Notes: a model not told the origin generated them from the letters alone. A stretch of 64,000 bases of DNA from Rhodococcoides corynebacterioides (GCF_019834675.1 NZ_JABUBU010000003.1:1-64000), one strand, 5' to 3'. Counted from the stretch's first letter, positions 50,477 through 60,789 are shown. A program made the numbers and translations.

Positions 50477-51972
50477 CTTCCTGTCTCCCCGGTGGTGTCG
50501 GTGGTCGCGGAACACGGTGCGCTGCACTCGATCTTGCGGACGATCGTGTACCCGTCGGCGCCGCGGCGGACGGTGAACTGCTGGTCGTAGTCGAACCGTC
50601 GACCGTCCGGCGTGGTGAGGGTGAGCAGGGCGTCGTAGACGTCCGGCGTCACGGTCGGGCGCAGGTCGAGCCGGTGGGTGGTGCCGCGTTCCACGGCGTC
50701 GATGGACGCCTCGAGGTCGGCGACCATGCTCGCCCGGTCGACCCCCGCGGGCAGCTCCCACAACGCCGCGGCGGCCGCGGCGTCCCGGTCGCGGTAGTAG
50801 AGGTCGTCGAAGCGGGCGATGACTCCCGGACCGTCGAGCGACTCGACACCCGACGTCGCGCTCGCCGCATCCGTCCGGGCCGAGACGGGCGGCCCGTCCC
50901 CGCGTGCCGTGGATACCGCGACGGCGGCACCGAGGCCCACCACCAGGGCGACGATGGCCGCCGCGGCCGTGACCCCGACCGGTCGGCGCCGATGCTCGTC
51001 GCGGCCGACCCGTCGCCGGTCGCCGGTCGACCGCGCCCGCAGGGTGGCCGTGGTGTCCTCGAAGGACGTGGCGGGGTCCACCGGCGCGTCGGTCCCGGCA
51101 GTCGGTCGCGGTCGCAGTATCACGGACGCGGCGCGGGACCACTCGGCGGCGACGTCGTCCGAGCGCTCGGCGGTGTCGTCGGCCGAGCGCTCGGCGGTGT
51201 CGTCAGTCGTGGCACCACGGCCGACGTCGAGGACGGTGCCGATGCCGGCTTCGCCGAGACGGCGACGCACGTCGGTGGAGCGGTCGGCCGACCCCGTGGG
51301 CCGGATCACCGTGATCCGCCGGGCGGCGACGACGGCCGTCAGCGCGATCGCACGGGACACCGCGTCCTCGTCGAGGACCGGAACCACCACCGCATCCGCG
51401 TCGTCCGCGAGGACACCGAACCACGGCTCGTCCGGGCACGCCCGGACGACCACGGTCTGGCGAATCGCGGACAGCGTCGCGGCCGCCGCCGCGACGTCGG
51501 CGCTGGTGAGCGGGCGCGCCGCCCGCCCCGCCACCACCTCGTCGACACCCGAGCGTCGGGGGCGGAGGACCTCGCGCGAGGGCGCGACCACAGCGGAGCC
51601 GTCCGGAGCCACCACGGCGAAGCCATCCGAACCCAGCGCGAGAGTGGCAGACACGTCGTCGGCGGGATGCCAGAGAACGACACTGCCCGGCCGGTGCCGC
51701 GCGATCGCGTCCGCGAGGCCGACCGCGACGCGGCACGCCGCGTCGGGGTCGGCGACGCTGCGCGCCGCGTCGGAGGCGTGGGCGCGGCACGCCGCGTCGG
51801 GGGCGTGGCCCGGGTCGACGATCACCACGCGCTGACGCAGTGGCAGCGGTCCTGCGAGCACGCGCTCGACGCCGCGGTCGGCGCGATCGCCGCGGGCACT
51901 GCGCGTCGAGGCGCCGTCACCGCGCCCGCTGCGACCCGCGGAACCGAGCCCCGCGACCACCGACGACCTCAT
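50473..51972 (-). CDS. Single-pass membrane protein with extracytoplasmic domain, unknown
   Basis: 499 residues from ATG 51972. About 340 residues of soluble N-terminal domain (V-V-I-V-D-P-G-H-A-P, V-V-L-W-H-P, I-T-V-I-R-P-T-G patterns), one TM helix (about 360-385, A-A-A-I-V-A-L-V-V-G-L-G-A-A-V-A-V), then an outside domain of about 110 residues that looks NTF2-like (R-F-D-D-L-Y-Y-R-D-R-D-A-A) and ends with two cysteines. Contains a 24-bp duplicated D-D-T-A-E-R-S-A segment. Translationally coupled to the secreted proline-rich gene. Confidence 0.65.
   Translation of the reverse strand: MRSSVVAGLGSAGRSGRGDGASTRSARGDRADRGVERVLAGPLPLRQRVVIVDPGHAPDAACRAHASDAARSVADPDAACRVAVGLADAIARHRPGSVVLWHPADDVSATLALGSDGFAVVAPDGSAVVAPSREVLRPRRSGVDEVVAGRAARPLTSADVAAAAATLSAIRQTVVVRACPDEPWFGVLADDADAVVVPVLDEDAVSRAIALTAVVAARRITVIRPTGSADRSTDVRRRLGEAGIGTVLDVGRGATTDDTAERSADDTAERSDDVAAEWSRAASVILRPRPTAGTDAPVDPATSFEDTTATLRARSTGDRRRVGRDEHRRRPVGVTAAAAIVALVVGLGAAVAVSTARGDGPPVSARTDAASATSGVESLDGPGVIARFDDLYYRDRDAAAAAALWELPAGVDRASMVADLEASIDAVERGTTHRLDLRPTVTPDVYDALLTLTTPDGRRFDYDQQFTVRRGADGYTIVRKIECSAPCSATTDTTGETGR
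51160..51204 (-). repeat. 24-bp-period duplication in the membrane protein gene
   Basis: CGAGCGCTCGGCGGTGTCGT plus C occurs at 51160-51180 and 51184-51204 (plus-strand reading). Encodes a duplicated Asp-Asp-Thr-Ala-Glu-Arg-Ser unit just before the membrane helix. Confidence 0.75.
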
Positions 51973-52033
51973 CAACCGCCCCCCGCCGCCGTTCGCGGCA
52001 TCAGTGCAGTCCCCCCGACTGCGAACGCCGGTG

Positions 52034-52039
52034 AATATA
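52034..52039 (-). promoter_or_regulatory. Candidate -10 box for the membrane/secreted protein pair
   Basis: Minus-strand TATATT, about 62 bases upstream of the start at 51972, in an otherwise very GC-rich stretch. No clear -35 box. Confidence 0.4.
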
Positions 52040-52086
52040 GCGCACACGCACGACACCCGCCGGGCGTCGCGCGCGGCCCGCGGCCG

Positions 52087-53967
52087 CTAGGAGCCGTGCC
52101 CCACGGGAGTCCCCACCTCGCGGCGAAGCCCGCTGGCGCGCAGGACCCGACGCCCGACCCCGCTGCGGACGGCGTCCTCCGACCCGAGCACGCGAACCAC
52201 CGTCTTCGCCCGGGTCACCGCCGTGTAGAGCAGTTCGCGGGTGAGCAACGACGACGTGTCGTCCGGAAGCACCACCGAGACGGTGTCGTACTGACTGCCC
52301 TGTGATCGGTGGATGGTCATGGCGTGCACGCTCACGACACCCGACAGGCGACTCGGGTGCACGGTGAGCGGGCTCTCGCCGCGGGCGAAGGCGGCCAGTA
52401 CACCACCGGCCCCGTCGCTCACCACCACCCCGGTATCGCCGTTGTAGACCCGGTTGTCGTGGTCGTTCACGGTGACCAGCAACGGGCGTCCGACGTACCA
52501 GGACTCCTCGTCGAGGAACGATCCGCGGTCCGCTCCGATGCGCTCGGCCGCGCGAGCCGACCACTGTCGGACCCCGTGCGGGCCCTCGCGATGCGCGCAC
52601 AGAATGCGGTGCTGCTCGAGGGCCGCCAATGCCCCGGCGGCGTCCCCTGCATCGGCGGCGGTGAAGACCGCCCGCGCCGTGGCCACCACGTCCCTATCGA
52701 CGGCGTCCGTCGCCGCGTCGGGGTGGAACTCGATCCCCGGCGGCCCGGCGCGCAACAGGTCGATCGCGGCGTCGGCGTCCCCGTCGCGCACCGCCACGGC
52801 GAGGTCGGCGATGGCGCCACCGAAACGCCGGCCGCGACTGAGCCGCACGATGCCCGCGGCCAGCCGGTCGCGCTCGCGGGTGCCGAGCGCCCGTTCCGGT
52901 CCGTCCCCCGGGAAGTCGTCGGCGAGGTCCCGCCCGGCCAGGCGCGCCACCGCGTCCGGTATCGGACCGGTCACCGGCCGCGCCACCAGGTCGGCGAGCA
53001 CGGCACCGGCGTCGACCGACGTGAGCTGGTCGGGGTCGCCCACCAGAATCAGGCGGGCATCGCTGCGCATCGCCGCGAGCAGTCGGCTCATCATCGTCGA
53101 GGACACCATCGACGTCTCGTCGACCACGACGACGTCGTAAGGCAGGCGGTTGTGCGCGTCGTGTCGGAACCGGCTGCGGCCCGGCCGCCACCCCAGCAGG
53201 CGGTGCACCGTCATGGCACCGGGGACGTTCTGCAACCCCAGTTCGTCGCTCTGGTCCTCGACCGATTCCCGCAGCCGCGCGGCGGCCTTACCGGTCGGTG
53301 CGGCGAGACCGATCCGGAGCCGGGGCCCGTGCATCGACTGCAGCAGCGCGAGGATGCGCGCCACGGTGTGCGTCTTGCCGGTGCCGGGACCGCCGGCGAT
53401 CACCGTGGTCCACGCGGTGGCGGCCACGGCCGCGGCGAGTCGTTGCCGGTCGGGCGGCGCGCTGCCCGGGAAGTACCGGTCGAGCGCGGCGGACACCGCC
53501 TCGACGTCTACCTCGGGCGCACTGCGCGCCCGCTCGGCGAGAACGTCGCGGATGATGCGTTCCTGCAGGTAGTAGCGCTGAAGGTAGAGCAGGGGGCCGT
53601 CGGCGGTGTCGATCAGCAGGATGGGGCGCAGCGGTCCGGCCTCGCTCCCGAGCACCAGCGGACTGCGTCGAACGGCGTCCAGCACGGCGGCGTCGTCCGG
53701 CCAGGGCAGTGCGTCGAGGTCGACGTCCTCGTCCGCCGTGACGTCCCGCATTCGCGTCATGTCGAGACACACCGAGCCGGCGCGGACGGCCCGGACGGCG
53801 AGCGCCACCGCGAACAGGGCGACCTGGTCGTCCTCGCCGCCGAGCTTGCCCAGCCGGAGGGCGACGTGGACGTCCGCGGCCGTGAGCACCCCCGCCTCGT
53901 CGAAGGCGCGGAGCAGACCCTTGCCGCGTTGCGCGACCGACACCGGGTACCGATCGTGGTCGGTCAT
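52087..53967 (-). CDS. recD: Exodeoxyribonuclease V subunit alpha (RecD)
   Basis: 5'-to-3' helicase subunit of RecBCD, 626 residues. Walker A G-G-P-G-T-G-K-T (192-199), D-E-T-S-M-V (motif II), G-D-P-D-Q-L (motif III) and the C-terminal H-R-S-Q-G-S and Y-T-A-V-T-R-A motifs of SF1 helicases are all visible. ATG 53967 overlaps the recB stop by four bases. Last gene of recC-recB-recD. Confidence 0.95.
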   Translation of the reverse strand: MTDHDRYPVSVAQRGKGLLRAFDEAGVLTAADVHVALRLGKLGGEDDQVALFAVALAVRAVRAGSVCLDMTRMRDVTADEDVDLDALPWPDDAAVLDAVRRSPLVLGSEAGPLRPILLIDTADGPLLYLQRYYLQERIIRDVLAERARSAPEVDVEAVSAALDRYFPGSAPPDRQRLAAAVAATAWTTVIAGGPGTGKTHTVARILALLQSMHGPRLRIGLAAPTGKAAARLRESVEDQSDELGLQNVPGAMTVHRLLGWRPGRSRFRHDAHNRLPYDVVVVDETSMVSSTMMSRLLAAMRSDARLILVGDPDQLTSVDAGAVLADLVARPVTGPIPDAVARLAGRDLADDFPGDGPERALGTRERDRLAAGIVRLSRGRRFGGAIADLAVAVRDGDADAAIDLLRAGPPGIEFHPDAATDAVDRDVVATARAVFTAADAGDAAGALAALEQHRILCAHREGPHGVRQWSARAAERIGADRGSFLDEESWYVGRPLLVTVNDHDNRVYNGDTGVVVSDGAGGVLAAFARGESPLTVHPSRLSGVVSVHAMTIHRSQGSQYDTVSVVLPDDTSSLLTRELLYTAVTRAKTVVRVLGSEDAVRSGVGRRVLRASGLRREVGTPVGHGS

Positions 53968-56900
53968 CCCACCCCTCCCGCCACGAGATCCGACAGGTCC
54001 GTCACCAGAGCGGGCGAGGGCTGCCAGGCGAACACGCCCCGACCCGGTGGGGTGCGGGGCCCGGCCATCCCCCGGACGAAGTGGTACTGCACTCCGCCCA
54101 GATGCACCTCGGGCCGGTATCCGGGCAGCCGCCAGCGCAGGAACCGATGCAGCGCCACCGAATACAGCAGCGCCTGGAGCGGATAGTGCGCCGCGATCAT
54201 CTCTCCCGCCATGGCATCGGTGGTGAAGTGATCGACGGTGAGGTCGCCCGCCACGATGCGATTGGTCTTGTAGTCGACGACGACGAACCGCGGCTCGCCT
54301 CCGCCCTGTCCCCCACGCACCCGGATCACGGAATCGATACTGCCGGTGAGGTACCCGCGCAACTCGCGGTCGTCCAGGCGACGGAGTCGAGTCGAGTACG
54401 CGCCCAGGACGTCGTGGGTCGGCACGTGACGGTCCAGCAATTCGGCGATGTCGTGGACCGAGGCACAGCGGCGTCCCGCCCGGTCCCCGCCGGCGAGCGG
54501 AAGCTCGAAGTCGAGCTCCGACAGCCTGTCCGCGGGGGCGACGTCGGCCAGCGTCCCGAAGCCGAGCGGAGTCCGGAGCACCGCGCCGAGCGCGTGGGCG
54601 AGATGGGCCGGATCGAGGTCGGCCCCGTACCGCGTCACCGCGTCCCGACAGCGAGCGTCGAGCTCGGCATCGAGGTCGGGTGCGGCGGTGTCGACGAACT
54701 CGAGGACGTCGTGCACCAACGTGCCGAACGCCGCGCCCGCCGGCAATCCGTTCATCGGCGACGCCAGGGCGGCCTCGGCCGGGGCCACGCGCTCGCCGCC
54801 GGCGACGAGCACGCTCTCCGGCTCGTCGACGACGCCGGGAACCTCCGACTCGTCGACCGCGTCCTCGGCGTCCGCGCCGTGATCGTCGTGCGCGCCGGCG
54901 GTCAGTGCCGTGTACGAGGTGCGATGCCAGGCGTGATCGAGTCGGCGGTCGAACACCGCGGCAGCGAGGGGCGCGGGGCTACCCGCGGCGCCCCGTCGAG
55001 TCAGGCGTGCACCCGTCGGAGCGCCCACGGCCTCGACGGTCGTGCTGTCACCGGCCCGCGCGACGAGAGCCGACAGCGCGGCCTCGTCCGCCGGCAGCCG
55101 AATCGACCGCTCCGGAGCCGGCACCCCGTCGACCCGACCGAACAGCAGACGATGCAGCGGGCCGTTCTTGGTGGTGTACGAGGGCGCCCACCACACCACG
55201 ACCTGGCTGCGGGCGCGGGTGAGCGCGACGTACAGAAGGCGGAGTTCCTCCCCCGCCGCCTCGTCGTCGTGCAGCACACGCCGCGCGGCGTATCCCCGGG
55301 CGGTGGGGCCGCCGACGTCGAGGATGCGGCGGCCGTCCTCGTGATACAGCAGGGTCGGCTGATCGAATCCCCCGCTCGCGGCCCACGCGAACGGCACGAA
55401 GACCACGGGGTACTCGAGGCCCTTCGCCGAGTGCACCGTGGCCACCTGCACCGCATCGGCGTCGCTGTCGAGGCGGCGACTGCGGTCCGACGCCGACCCG
55501 AGCGACGGGTCGGCCACCCGATCGGCCAACCACCGGCACAGCGACGCGACACCGTGTCCGGCTTCCTGGAACTCGCGGTCGAGCAGCTGAGCGACGTGGG
55601 TCAGATCGGTGGCGTCGCGCTCACCGCGATCGCGGGCCAGCAGGCGGGCCTGCAGGTCGGTCGCGCCCGTGAGCACCTCGACCATGGCCGCGAAGCCGAC
55701 CCGCTCGACCACCCCGGCCAACTCACGGAAGCGGGCACTGAGCTCGGAAGTGGCGGCGTCCCCCGCCGCGTCGAGACGATCGGCCGTCCACCCCAGCAGC
55801 GGCGTCAGCGCCGCCCGGCGCACCACGTCGGCCCGGTGCGGTTGCTCCACGGCTTCGAGCACCCGGAGCCACTCCGCGGCCGCGGGCGTCGAGAACACGT
55901 CGGCCCCGCCCGTCAGCACGGACGGCACCGCCGCGTCGTCGAGCGCCGTGCGCACCAGTTCCGCCTGCACCTTCGTCCGTACCAGGACGGCCACGTCGCC
56001 CGGCCCCACGGGAGTGCCGTCGACCGCGGCGCCGCTGGTCAGCAGCGCGACGATCTGGTCCGCCACGTCCGTCGCGATGCGCTGCCGGATACGCGGCGCC
56101 GAGGGGAACCCCGACTTGTTGAGCGGCCCGCACCCGGTTCTCGGGAGCACCCGCAGACGCATCGGATCCGTCGTTCCCGCCGGTCCCGTCAGCCGACGGC
56201 TCCGGTGGGACGCCGACACACTCGTCACCACGATCTGGTCGGCACCGAGGGCGGCGCCCTCGTACAGGTGGGCGAGCGAGCGCACCACGGCCTCGTCGCT
56301 GCGCCGGTTCGTCGTCAACGCCAGGCGGTGGTCGGCCACCGCGACGGCGTCGAGGTAGCTGGTCACCTCCGCCCCGCGGAAGGCGTAGATGGCCTGCTTG
56401 GGGTCGCCCACCAGTACCAGGACTCCGCCGTGGCCGTGGAACGTACGCCGCAGGATCTCCCACTGCAGGGGGTCGGTGTCCTGGAACTCGTCGACCAACA
56501 CCACGCGGAACCGGTCGCGGATGCGCCGGCACGCCGCCGCACCGTGGTCGGGATGGGTCAGGACGTCGTGCAGCAGACCGAGGAGGTCGTCGTAGTCGCG
56601 AATGCCGGCCAGTCGCTTGCGTCGCTCCGTCTCGACGCGGACGTCCCGCGCGAACGCCACACGGTCCCCCGCCTCGGTCCCCTCCGGAACGTCCGGACCG
56701 AGCACGGCACGCCGATCGGACACCGCCGCCCGACCGACGGTCCGCGCGTCCTGCGGCGTCACCGGCGGCTCGGAGGCGAGCCTGCTGTACCGCTGCAGAT
56801 AGAGGTCGTCCACGACGTCGACGACGATGTCGTCCACGGATTCGACGAACGTCGACCCCGGCTCCGGCTCGCCGGCGATGCCGAGCCCGTCCAGCATGCG

Positions 56901-57305
56901 TTGGCAGAAGCTGTGGGTGGTCGCGATGGTGCCCGCGTCGAACTCGGACAACGCCCGCAGCAGTCGGCCCCGCCGCGCCGCGACGTCCGGGTCGGGCACC
57001 CCCGCGAGGTGGACCGTCAGCTCGTCGTCGGAGTCCCGCGCGGCCGCCGGATCACGCAGCGCGGCGGCGAGTTCGGTGAACCGCGCACGGGTGCGCTCGC
57101 GGAGTTCCCTCGTGGCCGCCTTGCTGAAGGTGACGAGGAGGATGTCGGCGATGTCGGCAATGCCCTCCGCGACGTACCGCGCCGCGAGTCCGACGATCGC
57201 GTAGGTCTTTCCCGTTCCCGCACTGGCCTCGAGCACCGTCGTGCCCCGGGGCAGGGGTCCGGTCAGGTCGAACGAACTCACGGCTGCTCCTGCACCGTCG
57301 GTCAC
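53964..57305 (-). CDS. recB: Exodeoxyribonuclease V subunit beta (RecB)
   Basis: Helicase-nuclease subunit, 1113 residues from GTG 57305 (overlaps recC stop). UvrD-type helicase with E-A-S-A-G-T-G-K-T (26-34), V-D-E-F-Q-D-T-D (motif II), G-D-P-K-Q-A-I-Y (motif III) and A-L-T-R-A; the C-terminal nuclease has V-V-D-Y-K-T-N near residue 1045. Unwinds and degrades double-strand ends for recombination repair. Confidence 0.95.
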   Translation of the reverse strand: MTDGAGAAVSSFDLTGPLPRGTTVLEASAGTGKTYAIVGLAARYVAEGIADIADILLVTFSKAATRELRERTRARFTELAAALRDPAAARDSDDELTVHLAGVPDPDVAARRGRLLRALSEFDAGTIATTHSFCQRMLDGLGIAGEPEPGSTFVESVDDIVVDVVDDLYLQRYSRLASEPPVTPQDARTVGRAAVSDRRAVLGPDVPEGTEAGDRVAFARDVRVETERRKRLAGIRDYDDLLGLLHDVLTHPDHGAAACRRIRDRFRVVLVDEFQDTDPLQWEILRRTFHGHGGVLVLVGDPKQAIYAFRGAEVTSYLDAVAVADHRLALTTNRRSDEAVVRSLAHLYEGAALGADQIVVTSVSASHRSRRLTGPAGTTDPMRLRVLPRTGCGPLNKSGFPSAPRIRQRIATDVADQIVALLTSGAAVDGTPVGPGDVAVLVRTKVQAELVRTALDDAAVPSVLTGGADVFSTPAAAEWLRVLEAVEQPHRADVVRRAALTPLLGWTADRLDAAGDAATSELSARFRELAGVVERVGFAAMVEVLTGATDLQARLLARDRGERDATDLTHVAQLLDREFQEAGHGVASLCRWLADRVADPSLGSASDRSRRLDSDADAVQVATVHSAKGLEYPVVFVPFAWAASGGFDQPTLLYHEDGRRILDVGGPTARGYAARRVLHDDEAAGEELRLLYVALTRARSQVVVWWAPSYTTKNGPLHRLLFGRVDGVPAPERSIRLPADEAALSALVARAGDSTTVEAVGAPTGARLTRRGAAGSPAPLAAAVFDRRLDHAWHRTSYTALTAGAHDDHGADAEDAVDESEVPGVVDEPESVLVAGGERVAPAEAALASPMNGLPAGAAFGTLVHDVLEFVDTAAPDLDAELDARCRDAVTRYGADLDPAHLAHALGAVLRTPLGFGTLADVAPADRLSELDFELPLAGGDRAGRRCASVHDIAELLDRHVPTHDVLGAYSTRLRRLDDRELRGYLTGSIDSVIRVRGGQGGGEPRFVVVDYKTNRIVAGDLTVDHFTTDAMAGEMIAAHYPLQALLYSVALHRFLRWRLPGYRPEVHLGGVQYHFVRGMAGPRTPPGRGVFAWQPSPALVTDLSDLVAGGVG

Positions 57306-60300
57306 GGCACCTCCAGGGTCTCGACGGCCAGCAGTGGGGCCCACAAGCGACGGGCCAGCACCCCGAACCGCGTGCTGTCGTCCGACCAGACGCGCTCGTC
57401 GTCCCGCGGGGTGTCGGCGGTGATGTCCGCGAAGGTCACCGCCGGCCCGTGGACCAGTCGCACGGCGGCGTCGGACCCGTCGCCGAAGCCACCGAACTCC
57501 CGCTCGGCCGCGGCCAGCGCCGCGTCCTCGCGCACCCCTCTGGTCACCCGGTCGGCATAGAGGCCGCCGGCCCTGGTGGTGAGCGGCAGCGGCTCGCGCA
57601 GGCCGCGGTCACGCAGGTCGACCAGGTTCCGGAGCACGTCCGCGGCGCTGTCCGGTGGCCGGAGGACCTGGCGAGTCGCTCGGTTCTCGGTGCGGCCGGT
57701 CGTGACGGCCGTCCACCCGGGCGACGGATCGTGGGCGGTGAGGACCACCAGGTACAGCCACGCCTCGAGGCGGTGCGCGGCGCTCAGCGTGGAGTAGCGG
57801 GCGCGCGCGACGGTGGTGCCGTGGATGCCGGGAACACTGCCCGTCAGCCGTCGCCCGTCGCCGAGATCGACCAGGACGTCCACGGTCTCCGGCGCCCCCA
57901 CGTGCACCGGAGCCGCGGCGCGGAACAGCTCCCCCACCACGTACTCGATGCCCTGGAGTTCCCGGGCTCCCTGGTGGTGCGGCGGAAGCGACCCTCGTCG
58001 CCATTCCGCCGCACGGATGCGGCCGGCGTCGACGCCCGCCAGCATCTGCGCGAGCATGCGGTCCCCCAGCGCCCACTTGGCGAGCGGTGGCAGGCGGACC
58101 GACAAGGCGTCCTCGATCTCGTCCTCGGTGATGTCCGCCCGCACCTGGAGCCGCTGCCGGAGAAAGGCCCCGATCGGGTTGCGGACGAACGCGAGGAGCT
58201 CGGTGAGGTCGACGTCCTCGACCGGGGTCGGCGCCAACGCTCCACTCAGGAACGGCGGGGCGGGTGCGGACGGTCGCTGCAGGGCCCGCGCACCGTCGAG
58301 CGCGGCGGGATCGAAACTGCGCGGCGCCGCCGCCGCGAACGACGCGGGGTCGAACGGCTGCAGGGGGTGCCGGATCACCGGCGACCGCCCGGCCGTCGCC
58401 GTGACCGCGTCGATCACGTCGGCGAGCGGAATGGCGGGCGGCTCGACGACCCCCGTGATCGGGTTCGCTCCGGTGTGGAACAGCAGCAGTCGGTCGGTGG
58501 CCGCCATGACCGCGTCCAACAGCAACTGTCGGTCCTCGCTGCGCACGTCGCGTTCGCCGACGAGCGGATCGCGCGCGAGCACGTCGTCGCCGTCGACGTG
58601 GCCCGCGCGGGGGAAGACGTCGTCGTCCAGGCCGAGGAGCACCACCACACGGTGGGGTACGGACCGCATCGGCACCATGGTGCAGACGGTCAACTCACCG
58701 GTGCGGAAGTTCGATCGTGTCGGTCGCCCGGCCAGCCGGGCACCGAGCAGCGCCCGCACGTCCGCGGACCGGAGCGGAACCGTTCCCGCGCCGTCGAACG
58801 CGGCGGCCAGCTCGCGGCGAGCGTCCGCTCGGATCCACTCGTCGACCGGACGAACGTCGCACAGCAGGTCCGTGGTCAGCAGGAGGTGGTCGCGCCACTG
58901 GTCGGCGGGCCGCGCCCCACGCAGGCCGTGCAGCACCTTCGACACCCGGTCGACCAGTTCCGCGAACCGGCCGACCAACTCGATGTCCCCGCCGTCGACG
59001 TCGTCGACCGGCAGTGCGAGACCCAGCCACTCACCGGTCGACTCGTCGGCGGCGGCCCCCAGCAACAGCCGGTCGAGCGCGGCCGTGAAGGTGTTCTGCT
59101 CGAAATCGCGCAGGCCGAAGGCCGAGCGTTGCACGCTGTCGATGCCCCAGCGGGCGCCGGACTCCCGGACCCAGTCCCGCACACGTTCGAGATCGTCGTC
59201 GGTGAACCGGAACCGCGCCCGCACCGCCGACAACGCCGCGACGTCGAGCATCTGGCCGGCCGTGACCCGCGCGGTGCCCAGCTCGATCATGGTCGCGACC
59301 ACCTCGAGGACCGGGTTGGTCCGTCGCAGCCCCCGATCGGCCAGCCGGACACGCAGCGAGTGTGCCGGATGCTCCGAGGCTCGCCCCGCGACCACCGCAC
59401 CGCCGAACGCCGCCCGGACGAGCGGCGCGAACGACTCGACGTCGGGACACATGATCAGCACGTCCCGTGGCTCCAGCGTCGGATCGTCCTGGAACGCACG
59501 CAGCAACACGTCCCGCAGGACGTCGACCTGACGGGCCGGACCGTGACACGCGTGCACCTCGACGCTGCCGTCCGGGAGTGCGGCCCCCGCGGGGGTCGGC
59601 GCGCGATCGGCGACCAGGTCGCGCTGCAGCCGCCGCAACACGGTGTCGGCGCCCGCCTCGTCGACGCTCGGCAGGTAGTGGTCGCGATCGGCCAGAGGCG
59701 CGACGAGCGGACGCAGTTCCCGCACGTCACGGGCGAGGCCGACGAGCAACGGGTGACCGCCGGCCGCCGCGGCCGGTGCGTCCCGACGGCGTGACCCGGG
59801 CACGATCGACGACGCCGCGTCCCACAGTGCGGGCGACGGATGCGGGAGCCAGAGGTGAACCGTGCGATGCCCCGCGAGCGCGTGCAGGAGCTCGCGCTGG
59901 GTGGTGGTCAGGCGGGTCGGGCCGAAGACCGACAGTCGCTCGGGCAGCGTGACGAGCGACGGGTCTCGGCGCACCTGCTCGCAGACCGCCTGCAGTCGTT
60001 CCGCGGGATGCGCCCCGAGGTCCGACCGCACCCGGCGGAAGATCTCGGCCTGCCATCGCAGATCGTCGGGCAGCGCGCCGCCGGCGCCGTCGGTGTCCAC
60101 GCCCGCCGCCCAGTCGCGCAGCATGGCGGGACGCTGCGCGGCGTAGGTCCGCAGCAGCCCCGCGACGTGCGCGGCCACCGACCACCGACGTCCGCGGCGG
60201 TGATCGTCGGGGTCGGCGGCGGCGCCGATGCTCGCGGCGAGGACCGCGCACCACGGCTCGGCGGTGCAGTCGTCGATCGCGCGCAGAACCGACCAGGTCG

Positions 60301-60595
60301 ATCGGTCGGCGGACCAGGGATCCTCGGCGGGGTCGATCCCGCCGACGGTGGACACGACGTCGTCCACCAGCCGACTCGGCGAGGGGAACTCGATACCGGC
60401 GGCGACACCGTCGCCGGACCCCTCCGAGCCGACGCCCAGCACCCCGGAGAGGCGTTGGTGCAGCCAGCGTTCGACGCCCTTGGCCGGAACGGCGACGACC
60501 TCGGTGGTGAACGGATCCGCGAGCGGCGTGCGCAGCACCTGCGCGAGGGCGTCGGCCAGGGTGTCGGCCCGCTCGGCGCGGTGGATCTCGAGCAC
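57302..60595 (-). CDS. recC: Exodeoxyribonuclease V subunit gamma (RecC)
   Basis: Chi-recognition/scaffold subunit, 1097 residues. Starts at GTG 60595, preceded by GGGAG at ideal spacing, with V-L-E-I-H-R-A-E-R-A-D-T-L matching the RecC N-terminus. Inactive-helicase motifs such as F-P-S-P-S-R-L-V-D-D-V and the I-M-C-P-D-V-E-S-F segment are typical. First gene of the recC-recB-recD operon. Confidence 0.92.
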   Translation of the reverse strand: MLEIHRAERADTLADALAQVLRTPLADPFTTEVVAVPAKGVERWLHQRLSGVLGVGSEGSGDGVAAGIEFPSPSRLVDDVVSTVGGIDPAEDPWSADRSTWSVLRAIDDCTAEPWCAVLAASIGAAADPDDHRRGRRWSVAAHVAGLLRTYAAQRPAMLRDWAAGVDTDGAGGALPDDLRWQAEIFRRVRSDLGAHPAERLQAVCEQVRRDPSLVTLPERLSVFGPTRLTTTQRELLHALAGHRTVHLWLPHPSPALWDAASSIVPGSRRRDAPAAAAGGHPLLVGLARDVRELRPLVAPLADRDHYLPSVDEAGADTVLRRLQRDLVADRAPTPAGAALPDGSVEVHACHGPARQVDVLRDVLLRAFQDDPTLEPRDVLIMCPDVESFAPLVRAAFGGAVVAGRASEHPAHSLRVRLADRGLRRTNPVLEVVATMIELGTARVTAGQMLDVAALSAVRARFRFTDDDLERVRDWVRESGARWGIDSVQRSAFGLRDFEQNTFTAALDRLLLGAAADESTGEWLGLALPVDDVDGGDIELVGRFAELVDRVSKVLHGLRGARPADQWRDHLLLTTDLLCDVRPVDEWIRADARRELAAAFDGAGTVPLRSADVRALLGARLAGRPTRSNFRTGELTVCTMVPMRSVPHRVVVLLGLDDDVFPRAGHVDGDDVLARDPLVGERDVRSEDRQLLLDAVMAATDRLLLFHTGANPITGVVEPPAIPLADVIDAVTATAGRSPVIRHPLQPFDPASFAAAAPRSFDPAALDGARALQRPSAPAPPFLSGALAPTPVEDVDLTELLAFVRNPIGAFLRQRLQVRADITEDEIEDALSVRLPPLAKWALGDRMLAQMLAGVDAGRIRAAEWRRGSLPPHHQGARELQGIEYVVGELFRAAAPVHVGAPETVDVLVDLGDGRRLTGSVPGIHGTTVARARYSTLSAAHRLEAWLYLVVLTAHDPSPGWTAVTTGRTENRATRQVLRPPDSAADVLRNLVDLRDRGLREPLPLTTRAGGLYADRVTRGVREDAALAAAEREFGGFGDGSDAAVRLVHGPAVTFADITADTPRDDERVWSDDSTRFGVLARRLWAPLLAVETLEVP

Positions 60596-60738
60596 GCGGA
60601 TCTCCCGTCGGACGTGTCGCGAGCGACCCGAGGGGGCCGCACCGACCGGCCCGTCTCGGGCCGATGTCCGCGACGGTAACCCGAGCCCCCGACACGGCGG
60701 ACCGAACCGACCCGTTTCCACGGTGGCGCAGTCGACCG

Positions 60739-60789
60739 TTGACATCGCCTGTGTGGTGCGCCACACTCAACCTGTCAGACAGCCTGACA
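60739..60789 (+). promoter_or_regulatory. aspA promoter region with two inverted repeats
   Basis: A TTGACA -35 box (60739-60744) is followed by two perfect inverted repeats: GTGTGG-TGCG-CCACAC (60751-60766) and TGTCAG-ACAGC-CTGACA (60773-60789). The second resembles FadR-subfamily GntR operators (GTC...GAC). Both lie between the -35 box and the aspA start at 60837. No regulator gene is adjacent. Confidence 0.5.

Noticed and set aside
54081-57560. Very long open frame antisense to recB
   Set aside because: Arg/His/Gly-rich shadow composition; the opposite strand encodes a full RecB with all helicase and nuclease motifs.
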